Positions 45,274 through 54,273 of a DNA stretch of 64,000 nt are shown here, piece by piece; the first letter of the stretch is position 1; each line of letters begins with the position of its first letter. The stretch spans positions 1-64,000 of the forward strand of contig JAFAZF010000075.1 in assembly GCA_019239915.1 (NCBI GenBank), read 5' to 3'. The translations under genes were made by a program, and so were the position numbers. The DNA is from Sphingomonadaceae bacterium. Lineage in GTDB: Bacteria; Pseudomonadota; Alphaproteobacteria; Sphingomonadales; Sphingomonadaceae. Under the pieces are notes generated by a model that saw only the letters and a program-made list of their open reading frames with translations, was not told where the DNA came from and ran no database searches.

Positions 45274-46346
45274 GCGGCGGGCGCGACGCACGGCCGGTGC
45301 TGGTCACCGGCGGCGCCGGCTTCATCGGCTCCAATCTTTCCGACCGGCTGGCCCGCGACGGCCATCGGGTGATCGTCTACGACGCGCTCGCGCGCGCCGG
45401 CGTCGAAGCCAACCTGGCCTGGCTGCAGTCGCGGCACGGCCACAAGGTCGAATTCGTCCATGCCGACATCCGCGACGCTGATCGGCTCGCCGATGCTGCC
45501 GCTCAGGCGCAGGCGGTGTTTCATCTCGCCGCACAGGTCGCGGTCACCACCAGCCTCACCGACCCACGCGAGGATTTCGCGATCAACATCGCGGGCACGC
45601 TCAACCTGCTCGAGGCGCTGCGCACCCGTGCGCCGGAGACGCCGATCGTCTTTGCCTCGACCAACAAGGTCTATGGCGACCTCGCCGATCTCGATTTTCG
45701 GCTCGAAGGCGACGCTTACCGTCCGATCGACCGCGAGGTGCGCGCCCACGGCATCGGCGAGCTCCGGCCGCTCGACTTCCACACGCCCTATGGCTGCTCG
45801 AAGGGCGCGGCCGACCAATATGTGCTCGATTATGCGCGCAGCTTCGGCATCCGTGCCGCCGTGCTGCGGATGAGCTGCATCTACGGCGAGCGCCAGATGG
45901 GCACCGAGGATCAGGGCTGGGTCGCGCACTTCCTGATCCGCGCGCTCCGGCGCGAACCCATCACGCTCTACGGTGACGGCCATCAGGTTCGCGATATCCT
46001 CCACGTGTCCGACGCGGTCGCGGCATATCTCTCGGCGTGGCGGCGGATCGACGCGGTCGGCGGCCGCGCCTTCAATCTCGGCGGCGGGCCGGCCAACGCG
46101 GTCAGCCTGCGCCGGCTGCTCGGGCATATCGGCGACCTGCTCGGTCAGGACGTCGAAATCGAGTTCTCGGATTGGCGCGCCGGCGATCAGCGCTACTTCG
46201 TCGCGGACACACGCGCCGGCGAAGCGGCGCTCGGCCTGGGACCGAAGCGCGACTGGCGCGACGGCGTCGCCGATCTCGCACGCTGGCTGGCCGAAGAACG
46301 GGGGATCCCGCTGCCCGGTCCGATGCTCGCGGAAGCCGCGGCATGA
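45270..46346 (+). CDS. Nucleotide-sugar epimerase, CDP-paratose 2-epimerase-like
   Basis: A 358-residue extended SDR with VLVTGGAGFIGSNLSDRLA (10-28). FASTNKVYGDLAD is the pattern I associate with CDP-paratose/tyvelose epimerases, and the catalytic Tyr-Lys pair lies in TPYGCSKGAADQY. It ends with an extra Ala-rich segment. It is about half-similar in plan to the preceding epimerase but not a close duplicate. ATG overlaps the previous stop, and its own stop overlaps the next ATG. Confidence 0.9.
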   Translation: MSGGRDARPVLVTGGAGFIGSNLSDRLARDGHRVIVYDALARAGVEANLAWLQSRHGHKVEFVHADIRDADRLADAAAQAQAVFHLAAQVAVTTSLTDPREDFAINIAGTLNLLEALRTRAPETPIVFASTNKVYGDLADLDFRLEGDAYRPIDREVRAHGIGELRPLDFHTPYGCSKGAADQYVLDYARSFGIRAAVLRMSCIYGERQMGTEDQGWVAHFLIRALRREPITLYGDGHQVRDILHVSDAVAAYLSAWRRIDAVGGRAFNLGGGPANAVSLRRLLGHIGDLLGQDVEIEFSDWRAGDQRYFVADTRAGEAALGLGPKRDWRDGVADLARWLAEERGIPLPGPMLAEAAA

Positions 46347-47446
46347 GCGGCACGCGCCGCTTGCTGATGACGGTCGATGCGGTCGGCGGTGTCTGGCAAT
46401 ATGCGACCGAACTCGCCACCGCGCTGGCGCCCCGTGGCTGGGAGACGGTGTTGGCGCTGCTCGGCCCCGCCGCGACCCCGGCGCAGCGTGGCGCCGTTTC
46501 GGCCATCGTGGGCGCGCGCCTGATCGAGACCGGGCTGCCGCTCGACTGGCTCGCCGACGACGCGGCGGCGGTCAGCCAGACGGCGGAAGCCGTCGCGGCG
46601 CTGGCGGCGGATAAACAGGTCGACCTGATCCATCTCAATCAGCCCGCACTTGCCGCGACGGCGCGGTTCCCCACCCCGATCGTCGCCGTCGCGCACAGCT
46701 GCGTCGGCACCTGGTGGGAAGCGGTGCATCCGGGTGAGCCCGAGCCTGAGGCATTTGGGTGGCAGACCGACCTCATGCGCCGCGGATTGCAGCGCGCGGA
46801 CGCAGCCATCTGTCCGAGCGCCAGTTTCGCCGAAGCCGTCCAGCGACGCTACGCGCTGGCGCGGCCGCCGCATGTCGTTGCCAACGGCCGTTCGCCGCTC
46901 GCCGGCCCGGCCGGCGCGCTCCATGATTTTGCGTTCACCGCGGGCCGCCTGTGGGATGCGGGCAAGAACGTCGCGACGCTCGATCGTGCAGCGGCACGGC
47001 TAGGCGTGCCGATCAAAGCGGCCGGTCCGCTCGCCGGGCCCAACGGCGAACGCGTCGCGGTGTCGCACCTGCATGCGCTTGGCAGCGTCGACACGCGCCG
47101 TCTCGCCGGCTGCCTGGCGGCGCGGCCGGTATTCGTGTCGGCGGCGAAATACGAACCCTTCGGTCTCGCCGTGCTTGAAGCCGCGCTGGCGGGATGCCCG
47201 CTCGTGCTGTCCGACATTCCGACCTTCCGCGAGCTCTGGGGCGGCGCCGCGCTGTTCGTGCCCGCCGACGATGCCGATGGCTTCGCCGACGCGATCGAGC
47301 ATGTGCTGCGCGACGGTCGGGAGCGGCTGACGCGGGGCGACCTCGCGCGACGCGCGGCGCAGCGCTTCACGCCCGCGCAAATGGCGGCGGGCATGGCCGC
47401 GATTTACCGGCCGCTGCTCGCGCCGCAGGCAAAGGCGGCGGCATGA
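46343..47446 (+). CDS. Family 4 glycosyltransferase
   Basis: A 367-residue GT-B-fold transferase. The N-terminal DAVGGVWQYATELATAL resembles glycogen-synthase-like and GT4 acceptor domains. The donor-site motif near the C-terminus is SAAKYEPFGLAVLEAALAG, with the E-x7-E pattern of GT4 retaining enzymes, followed by CPLVLSDIPTFRELW. No signal peptide, so cytoplasmic. Translationally coupled on both sides. The donor and acceptor are unknown. Confidence 0.9.
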   Translation: MSGTRRLLMTVDAVGGVWQYATELATALAPRGWETVLALLGPAATPAQRGAVSAIVGARLIETGLPLDWLADDAAAVSQTAEAVAALAADKQVDLIHLNQPALAATARFPTPIVAVAHSCVGTWWEAVHPGEPEPEAFGWQTDLMRRGLQRADAAICPSASFAEAVQRRYALARPPHVVANGRSPLAGPAGALHDFAFTAGRLWDAGKNVATLDRAAARLGVPIKAAGPLAGPNGERVAVSHLHALGSVDTRRLAGCLAARPVFVSAAKYEPFGLAVLEAALAGCPLVLSDIPTFRELWGGAALFVPADDADGFADAIEHVLRDGRERLTRGDLARRAAQRFTPAQMAAGMAAIYRPLLAPQAKAAA

Positions 47447-48636
47447 GGATCGTCTATTTCACCCACTCGCTTGCATCTTGCTGGAACCACGGCAACGCGC
47501 ATTTCCTGCGAGGGGTGCTGCGCGAGCTGATCGCGCGCGGCCATGATGTGCGGGCGCTGGAGCCCGCCGGCAATTGGAGCCTCGGCAACCTCCTTGCCGA
47601 TGGCGGCGAGGCGGGGCTCGAGCCTTATCGCGCCGCCTACCCGGAGCTTTCCTCCGAAAGCTTCGCCGCCGATGCCGATCCGGAAAGCCTTGTCGGCGAT
47701 GCCGAGCTGGTGATCGTGCATGAATGGAGCGAGCCCGCGCTCGTCGCCGCGATCGGCGAACTGCGCAAGCGCGGCGGCCGCTTCACTCTGCTGTTCCACG
47801 ACACACATCATCGCGCGGTGAGCGATCCCGAGGCGATCCGCGCCTTCGATCTCTCCGGCTATGATGGCGTGCTCGCCTTCGGTGAGGCCCTCTCAGCGGT
47901 CTACCGCCGCTGGGGATGGGGAAACCGGGTCTGGACCTGGCACGAGGCGGCCGACACCCGGCATTTCCACCCGCCCGCCGAGGAGGGCGAGCGCAGCGGC
48001 CTTGTCTGGATCGGAAATTGGGGCGACGGCGAGCGCACCGCCGAGATCGAGGACTTCCTGCTCCGCCCCGCCGCCTATGCCCGTCTGCCGCTCGACATAT
48101 ACGGTGTGCGCTATCCTGACGAGGCGAAGGCGATGCTCGCCCGCCACGGCGCGCACTATCGCGGCTGGGCGCCGAACGCCCGCGCGCCGGAGATCCTCGC
48201 GCGCCACCTCGCCACCATTCACGTGCCGCGCCGCTATTATGCGACGATCCTGCCGGGCATCCCGACGATCCGCGTGTTCGAAGCGCTCGCCTGCGGCATC
48301 CCGCTGGTCTCGGCGCCATGGGCCGACGCCGAGCATCTGTTCCGCCCCGGCCAGGACTATCTCACCGCCGGGGACGGCGCGGAGATGACGCGCCGGCTGA
48401 TCGCGCTGCGCGACGACGCTGCGCTGCGCGAGGCGCTGGTCGCCTCCGGCCTCGAGACGATCCGCGCCCGTCACAGCTGCACCCATCGTGTCGACGAACT
48501 GCTGGCGATCGTCTCCCAGCTCGCGCCATCCCACCGTGAACCGGAAGCGCGGCAGGCGGAGGCCGCCCCTGCGGCACGGGATCCGAGCTTTCGCTGGGAC
48601 GACGACAAGGAACACAATTCGGAGATCGCCGCATGA
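47443..48636 (+). CDS. CgeB-like glycosyltransferase, copy 1
   Basis: A 397-residue GT-B protein of the CgeB type. The start RIVYFTHSLASCWNHGNAHF shares a pattern with the next two genes. The C-terminal half carries GLVWIGNWGDGERTAEIEDF and IRVFEALACGIPLVSAPW, as in glycosyl transferase family 1-like domains. The last 35 residues include RDPSFRWDDDKE, which looks like a translated remnant of the dispersed GGGATCC-type repeat. Stop and start overlap on both sides. CgeB glycosylates the Bacillus spore surface; the acceptor here is unknown. Confidence 0.85.
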   Translation: MRIVYFTHSLASCWNHGNAHFLRGVLRELIARGHDVRALEPAGNWSLGNLLADGGEAGLEPYRAAYPELSSESFAADADPESLVGDAELVIVHEWSEPALVAAIGELRKRGGRFTLLFHDTHHRAVSDPEAIRAFDLSGYDGVLAFGEALSAVYRRWGWGNRVWTWHEAADTRHFHPPAEEGERSGLVWIGNWGDGERTAEIEDFLLRPAAYARLPLDIYGVRYPDEAKAMLARHGAHYRGWAPNARAPEILARHLATIHVPRRYYATILPGIPTIRVFEALACGIPLVSAPWADAEHLFRPGQDYLTAGDGAEMTRRLIALRDDAALREALVASGLETIRARHSCTHRVDELLAIVSQLAPSHREPEARQAEAAPAARDPSFRWDDDKEHNSEIAA

Positions 48637-49721
48637 AGATCGCCTTCTACGGTTCCAGCCTGCTTTCTTCCTACTGGAACGGCGCGGCGACCTATTATCG
48701 CGGCATCCTGCGCGCACTTGCCGAACGCGGCTATGCCATCACCTTCTACGAGCCCGACGCCTTCGACCGGCAGCAGCATCGCGACATCGACCCGCCGGAA
48801 TGGGCGCGATCCGTCGTCTACCCCGCGACCGAGGGCGCGCTACGCGGCGTGCTCGCGGAAGCCGCGGATGCCGACATCGTCGTCAAGGCCAACGGCGTCG
48901 GTGTGTTCGATCGCGAACTGCTTGAGGGTATCGTCGCGTATGCGCAGCCCGATGCATTGCGCATCTTCTGGGATGTCGATGCCGCCGCGACGCTCGATGA
49001 GATGCACGGCGATCCATCGCATCCGGTGCGCGCGGCGCTCGTCGACCTCGATCTGGTGCTGACCTATGGCGGCGGGCCGCCGGTGATCGACGCCTATCAT
49101 GCGCTCGGCGCGCGGATGTGCGTGCCGGTCTACAACGCGCTCGATCCGACGACCCACTTCCCGGTCGCGCCCGATCCGCGCTTCGCCTGCGATCTCGCCT
49201 TCCTCGGCAATCGCCTCCCCGATCGGGAAGCGCGCGTGGAGGAATTCTTCCTGAAACCCGCCGCCGCACTGCCCGAGCGGCAGTTCCTGATCGGCGGCAA
49301 TGGCTGGGAGAGCAAGGCCATGCCCGCCAACGTACGGCATCGCGGCCACGTCTACACGGCCGAGCACAACGCCTTCAACTGCACGCCCAAGGCGGTGCTC
49401 AACGTCGCGCGCGACAGCATGGCGAACGTCGGCTTCTCGCCCGCCACGCGCGTGTTCGAGGCAGCGGGCGCCGCCGCCTGCCTCATCACCGACGCGTGGG
49501 ACGGGATCGAGCTCTTCCTGACCCCCGGCGACGAGGTGCTGATCGCGCGCGATGGCCAGGATGTCGCCGAGCATCTCGCCACGCTGACGCCCGAGCGCGC
49601 GCAGCGGATCGGCCGCGCCGCCCGGGCACGGGTTCTCGCCGAACACAGCTATGATCTCCGCGGCGATCAGGTCGACCGGCTACTGAAGGGCTATGTCGCG
49701 CTGCAGCGGGAGGCGGCATGA
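48633..49721 (+). CDS. CgeB-like glycosyltransferase, copy 2
   Basis: A 362-residue GT-B protein starting KIAFYGSSLLSSYWNGAATYYRGIL. The donor domain shows CDLAFLGNRLPDREARVEEFF, then NCTPKAVLNVARDSMANVGF and TRVFEAAGAAACLITDAWDGIE. It is closest in plan to the next gene. ATG overlaps the preceding stop. No membrane segments; it presumably extends the same glycan. Confidence 0.88.
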   Translation: MKIAFYGSSLLSSYWNGAATYYRGILRALAERGYAITFYEPDAFDRQQHRDIDPPEWARSVVYPATEGALRGVLAEAADADIVVKANGVGVFDRELLEGIVAYAQPDALRIFWDVDAAATLDEMHGDPSHPVRAALVDLDLVLTYGGGPPVIDAYHALGARMCVPVYNALDPTTHFPVAPDPRFACDLAFLGNRLPDREARVEEFFLKPAAALPERQFLIGGNGWESKAMPANVRHRGHVYTAEHNAFNCTPKAVLNVARDSMANVGFSPATRVFEAAGAAACLITDAWDGIELFLTPGDEVLIARDGQDVAEHLATLTPERAQRIGRAARARVLAEHSYDLRGDQVDRLLKGYVALQREAA

Positions 49722-50794
49722 GGCTCGTCGTCCTCGGCCTGTCGCTGTCCTCCTCGTGGGGTAACGGCCACGCGACGACGTTTCGCGCGCTGCTCAAGGC
49801 GTTCGCGGCGCGCGGCCAAGACATCCTCTTCCTCGAGCGCGACGTGCCCTGGTATGCGACCCAGCGCGACCTCGCCGCACCCGATTATTGCGAGCTGGCC
49901 TTCTACGCGGACCTGGACGATCTCGCCCGCTGGCGCGGCACGATCGCGAGCGCTGACGCGGTGATCGTCGGCTCCTATGTGCCGGAGGGCGTTGCCGTCG
50001 CGCGGTTCGTGCAGCAGGCGGCGAGCGGCGTCACCGCCTTTTACGACATCGACACGCCGGTCACGCTGGCGAAGCTCGCGCGCGGCGATTTCGAATATCT
50101 CTCGCCGGATGTGATACCCGGCTACGACATCTACCTCTCCTTCACCGGCGGGCCGACGCTCGACCGGATCGAGCGCCGCTACGGCTCACCCGCCGCCCGG
50201 CCGCTCTATTGCTCGGTCGATCCGGCGCTCTACGGCCCGACCGGCGCCGCGAAACGCTGGGATCTCTCCTATCTCGGCACCTACAGCGTCGATCGCCAGC
50301 CGACGCTCGAACGGCTGCTGATCGCGCCGGCGCGCGCGCTTCCGGAGCGTCGCTTCGTCGTTGCCGGGCCGCAATATCCGGATGGGATCGACTGGCCGGC
50401 GAACGTCGAGCGGATCGAGCATTTGCCGCCCGCCGATCATGCCGCCTTCTATTCCGCCTCGCGCTTCACGCTGAACGTCACCCGCGCCGACATGATCGCC
50501 GCCGGCTGGTCGCCGTCCGTGCGCCTCTTCGAGGCGGCAGCGTGCGCGACGCCGATCATTTCGGACGTTTGGGACGGGATCGACAGCCTGTTCGTGCCCG
50601 AGCTCCAGATCCTGCTTGCCGCCGATGGCGTCGACGTGATCGAGGCGTTGGGCCGTGGCGACGCCGACGATATCGGCGCAGCCGCCCGCGCCCGCGTGCT
50701 CGCCGCGCACACCGCTGCGCACCGCGCCGCCGAACTCGAGGCGCATCTCGCCGAAGCGGCGGCGACACGGCCCGCCGCGCTTGCGTTCGCCTGA
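49718..50794 (+). CDS. CgeB-like glycosyltransferase, copy 3
   Basis: A 358-residue GT-B protein beginning RLVVLGLSLSSSWGNGHATTFRALL. It has DLSYLGTYSVDRQPTLERLL, TLNVTRADMIAAGWSPSVRLF and ATPIISDVWDGIDSLF, aligned in order with copy 2. Last gene of the rightward operon; 56 bases separate it from the helicase gene. With copies 1 and 2 it forms a tandem array of diverged paralogues, suggesting successive sugar additions. Confidence 0.88.
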   Translation: MRLVVLGLSLSSSWGNGHATTFRALLKAFAARGQDILFLERDVPWYATQRDLAAPDYCELAFYADLDDLARWRGTIASADAVIVGSYVPEGVAVARFVQQAASGVTAFYDIDTPVTLAKLARGDFEYLSPDVIPGYDIYLSFTGGPTLDRIERRYGSPAARPLYCSVDPALYGPTGAAKRWDLSYLGTYSVDRQPTLERLLIAPARALPERRFVVAGPQYPDGIDWPANVERIEHLPPADHAAFYSASRFTLNVTRADMIAAGWSPSVRLFEAAACATPIISDVWDGIDSLFVPELQILLAADGVDVIEALGRGDADDIGAAARARVLAAHTAAHRAAELEAHLAEAAATRPAALAFA

Positions 50795-50850
50795 AGCGCG
50801 CGAGCCGCGTCTTGTAACTGGCGCGCGATCGGACCATCTCCGCGATCCTC

Positions 50851-52563
50851 ATGTTCAGTGACACACTTCCAGCGGCGCTCGCCGAAGCGCTGACCGCACG
50901 CGGCTATCCGGCGCTGACACCCGTCCAGGATTCGGTCATCCAAGAGGAGGCGCGCGGGCACGATCTGGTCGTCTCGGCGCAGACCGGCTCGGGCAAGACG
51001 GTGGCCTTCGGCCTCGGCATGGCCGAGCAGCTCTTTACGGACGGCCAGCTGCCTCCACCGGCGCTGCCGCTGGCACTCATCATCGCGCCGACGCGCGAGC
51101 TGGCGCTGCAGGTCAGCCGCGAGCTTGGCTGGCTCTATGGCACCGCGGCGGCGCGGATCACCACCTGCGTCGGCGGGATGGACGCCGCGCGCGAGCGGCG
51201 TGCGCTGTCGCATGGAACGCATATCGTCGTCGGCACGCCCGGGCGGCTGCGCGACCATCTCGAGCGGGGCGCGCTCGATCTCTCGGGACTGCGCGTCGCG
51301 GTGCTCGACGAGGCCGACGAGATGCTCGACATGGGCTTCCGCGAGGATCTCGAGGAAATTCTCGATGCGACGCCGGCCGAGCGCCGAACCTTGCTGTTCT
51401 CCGCCACCATGCCGAAGCCGATCGTCGCGCTCGCCAAACGCTATCAGCGCGACGCGGTCCGGATATCGACCGTGGGCGAGGAACGCGGCCATGGCGACAT
51501 CGCCTATCAGGCGGTGCTCGTCTCCCCGTCCGACATCGAGGCCGCCGCGATCAACTTGCTGCGCCTGCACGATGCCGAGACGGCGATGCTGTTCTGTGCG
51601 ACGCGGGACAATGTCCGCCATCTCCACGCCAGCCTGGTCGAGCGCGGTTTCGCGGCGGTGGCGCTTTCGGGCGAGCACAGCCAGAACGAGCGCAATGCCG
51701 CGTTGCAGGCGCTGCGCGACGGCCGCGCCAAGGTCTGCGTCGCGACGGACGTCGCCGCGCGCGGCATCGACCTGCCGACGCTCGGGCTGGTTATCCATGT
51801 CGAGCTGCCGCGCGACGCCGAGACGCTGCAGCACCGTTCGGGCCGGACCGGACGCGCCGGCAAGAAAGGCGTCGCGGTGCTGATCGTGCCCTATCCGCGC
51901 AAGCGGCGGATCGAGGCGATGCTGCGCGACGCGCGGATCCGCGCCGAGTGGATCGAGGCGCCGACTCCCGCCGCGATCCACGCACGCGATCGCGAGCGGA
52001 TGCTTGGCGCGCTGCTCGCGCCCACCGACTATGAGGAGGATGATCTCGCGCTCGGCCGCGAGCTGCTCGCAGGCAAAAGCGCGGAGGAGATCGCCGCCGC
52101 GCTCGTTCGCGCCCACCGGATCGCGCTGCCCGCTCCCGAAGAGCTCATCGAGGCAACGCCGGAGGCGCGACGCACCGCCCAGCAAGAGCGGCACCGCGCC
52201 GGATTCGACGATATCGTCTGGTTCCGCCTCAACGTCGGCCGCCGCCACAATGCCGATCCGCGCTGGATCCTGCCGTTGCTCTGCCGCCGCGGCCACATCA
52301 CCAAGCAGGAGGTCGGCGCGATCCGCATCGCGCCGAACGAGACGCTGTTCCAGGTGCCGCGCGCGATCGCCGACCGCTTCGCCGGCGCGGTCGCGCGCAG
52401 CGCGGGGAGCGACGATGGCGACGTCCGCATCGAACGGGCGGAGCGCGGACCCGAGCACGCACCACAGCGCCCAGGTCCGGCCGGCGCCGCTGCGGAGCGC
52501 CGCCCGCCGTCGAGCCGCCCACGCTCGAGCCGACCACCGGCGCGGAACGCCAGGCGCTCGTGA
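50851..52563 (+). CDS. DEAD-box RNA helicase with DbpA-type C-terminal domain
   Basis: A 570-residue ATP-dependent RNA helicase. Walker A is AQTGSGKT (43-50), then PTRELALQ, the VLDEADEML motif, SAT, and HRSGRTGRAG near residue 330-340. The C-terminal part contains the RRM-like DbpA domain (VGRRHNADPRWILPLLCRRG), which binds structured RNA, and a basic Arg/Pro/Ser tail. Such helicases act in ribosome assembly or cold response. The stop overlaps the next GTG. Confidence 0.95.
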   Translation: MFSDTLPAALAEALTARGYPALTPVQDSVIQEEARGHDLVVSAQTGSGKTVAFGLGMAEQLFTDGQLPPPALPLALIIAPTRELALQVSRELGWLYGTAAARITTCVGGMDAARERRALSHGTHIVVGTPGRLRDHLERGALDLSGLRVAVLDEADEMLDMGFREDLEEILDATPAERRTLLFSATMPKPIVALAKRYQRDAVRISTVGEERGHGDIAYQAVLVSPSDIEAAAINLLRLHDAETAMLFCATRDNVRHLHASLVERGFAAVALSGEHSQNERNAALQALRDGRAKVCVATDVAARGIDLPTLGLVIHVELPRDAETLQHRSGRTGRAGKKGVAVLIVPYPRKRRIEAMLRDARIRAEWIEAPTPAAIHARDRERMLGALLAPTDYEEDDLALGRELLAGKSAEEIAAALVRAHRIALPAPEELIEATPEARRTAQQERHRAGFDDIVWFRLNVGRRHNADPRWILPLLCRRGHITKQEVGAIRIAPNETLFQVPRAIADRFAGAVARSAGSDDGDVRIERAERGPEHAPQRPGPAGAAAERRPPSSRPRSSRPPARNARRS

Positions 52564-53015
52564 CGGTTCGCGTCCTGGTCGATGCCGACGCCTGCCCGGT
52601 CAAGGAAGAGATCTACCGCGTCGCACTCCGCCATGAGGTGCCGGTGACGATCGTGAGCAATGCGCCGTTCCGCATCCCGGCCCACTCGCTGCTGACACGC
52701 GTCGTCGTCGCCGACACGTTCGATGCCGCCGACGATTGGATCGCCGACCGTGCCGACCCGAGCGCGGTGGTGATCACCGCCGACATCCTGCTCGCCGAGC
52801 GCTGCCTCAAGGCCGGCGCGACGGTGCTCGCGCCCACCGGGAAGCCGTTCACCGGCAGCTCGATCGGCGCGGCCATCGCCACGCGCGCGATCATGGCGGA
52901 TCTGCGCGCGGGCGGCGAACAGATCGGCGGCCCCGCCCCCTTTGCCAAGACGGATCGATCACGCTTCCTGCAGGCGCTCGATACCGCGCTCGTGCGGCTG
53001 AAACGGACCTGCTAG
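52560..53015 (+). CDS. UPF0178 (YaiI/YqxD) family protein
   Basis: A 151-residue protein with the family hallmark VLVDADACPVKEEIYRVA at the start, ITADILLAERCLKAGA in the middle and GGPAPFAKTDRSRFLQALD near the end. Likely a PIN-like/NYN-type nuclease fold from sequence pattern, but biochemical function is not established. GTG start overlaps the helicase stop (GTGA). Confidence 0.93.
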   Translation: MTVRVLVDADACPVKEEIYRVALRHEVPVTIVSNAPFRIPAHSLLTRVVVADTFDAADDWIADRADPSAVVITADILLAERCLKAGATVLAPTGKPFTGSSIGAAIATRAIMADLRAGGEQIGGPAPFAKTDRSRFLQALDTALVRLKRTC

Positions 53016-53024
53016 ACGGGCGGC

Positions 53025-53204
53025 ATGGCCGAACGCTTCGAACGACATCGCCAGCCGTGGCGCCCCGACGAGCTCCAGAAGCTCCACACTCTCGCCAAGA
53101 AGGGCATGGCGCTGAAAGCGATCGCCAAGGCGCTCACCCGCAGCGAGGAATCGGTGAAGGAACGCGCGAAGCTCGACGGCCTGTCGATCGCCAAGCTGCA
53201 CTGA
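53025..53204 (+). CDS. Small helix-turn-helix-like basic protein
   Basis: A 59-residue, Lys/Arg-rich protein beginning MAERFERHRQPWRPDELQKL, with two or three helices including KGMALKAIAKALTRSEESVK, like a SANT/Myb- or GcrA-type DNA-binding motif. It is only 9 bases after the UPF0178 stop, so probably co-transcribed. No strong ribosome site; the function is a guess from the motif. Below usual length cut-offs. Confidence 0.6.
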   Translation: MAERFERHRQPWRPDELQKLHTLAKKGMALKAIAKALTRSEESVKERAKLDGLSIAKLH

Positions 53205-53229
53205 TGGGCGTCGCCGCGACCAAACAGGC

Positions 53230-53952
53230 CTAACGGCCAAGGTCCGCAAAGCTCGCGTCGAGAAACGCGAGTGCCGCCGACCAGGAGACCGCATCCGCGA
53301 CCGGATCGTAGCGCATGCGCGGATCGTCGAGCGCGTCGACGTCGGCGTTGGTGAAGCTGTGCCAGGCGCGCCCATGCGTCAGGAGATGCCAGTCGGCACC
53401 GGCCTGCCGCATCTCCTGCTCGAACGTGCTCACGTCCCCGGGCGGCACGAGCGGGTCCATCGCGCCGGTCGAGGCGAGAATCGGCGTCCGGATTTCACCG
53501 GCACCGGCGCCCCGCGGGCTGGTCAGGATGCCGTGGAAGCTCAAGACGGCGGCCGCCGGCGCACCGGCCCGGGCGAGCTCGAGCACCGCGAAGCCGCCGA
53601 AGCAATAGCCGATCGCCGCTACCCGCGCGGGCGGCAGCCCGGTTTCGACAGAAAGGGCGTCGAAGGCGGCGCCGACCCTCGCGCGGATCAGAGTCGCATC
53701 GTTCCGGAAGCGGGCGATCGCGGGCGGGATCTCGTCCGGTTCCAGCACCCTGCCGCCGCCGTGCATGTCCGCGGCCGCCGCGACATAGCCCCGCTCCGCC
53801 AGCAGCACGCAGCGCCGGCGGACGTTCGCGCCGATGCCATCGGCTTCGTGGACGACCAGAACGGCGCGGCCGTTCGGCGGTCCATCGGGCTCATACAGCT
53901 CACCGACCAGCTCGATCGCGCCATCGGCGTACATCCAGCGGCGCCCGGTCAT
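53230..53952 (-). CDS. Dienelactone hydrolase-family protein
   Basis: A 240-residue alpha/beta hydrolase. The nucleophile is Cys117 in IGYCFGGFA, the DLH-type cysteine; acid Asp in GAMDPLVPP and His in HGRAWHSFTN complete the triad. VVHEADGIGANVRRRCVLLA matches the family N-terminal part. No signal peptide. Real substrates of such paralogues are usually unknown. Convergent with the upstream small gene. Confidence 0.92.
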   Translation of the reverse strand: MTGRRWMYADGAIELVGELYEPDGPPNGRAVLVVHEADGIGANVRRRCVLLAERGYVAAAADMHGGGRVLEPDEIPPAIARFRNDATLIRARVGAAFDALSVETGLPPARVAAIGYCFGGFAVLELARAGAPAAAVLSFHGILTSPRGAGAGEIRTPILASTGAMDPLVPPGDVSTFEQEMRQAGADWHLLTHGRAWHSFTNADVDALDDPRMRYDPVADAVSWSAALAFLDASFADLGR

Positions 53953-54272
53953 TCACCCCTCCTCCGCCATTCGTCGGCTGAACAACGCGCGACCGGCCAT
54001 GCAGTCGCTCCGCGCTGGTGAGCCGCTTGAGACATCACGGAAAAGACGTTCCATTCACCGTCTTGACCTGCGTAAGCATCCGGAACCTTGCGCCTCCGTC
54101 GCCATTCTGAAGTCTTCCACGAGGAGGTCTCGACGGCGCAGAAGGGCGCGCGCGGTGACCACGAAGGGTGGCGAGGAAGGCTCCGGCATGAATTCAACGG
54201 CACCGGTGGCAAGGGCGGCGGCGGCCGGTCCGGTGGAAGCAAGAGCTGCGGCTTCCATCACTGAGCGGCGAT
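53953..54272. other. Intergenic/degenerate stretch, no gene recognised
   Basis: About 320 bases. One plus-strand frame ends in a Gly-rich segment reading GGKGGGGRSGGSKSCGFHH before a stop at about 54262, which could be the tail of a lost gene, but no start or ribosome site is visible. No repeats or promoters were identified. Confidence 0.4.
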
Positions 54273-54273
54273 C

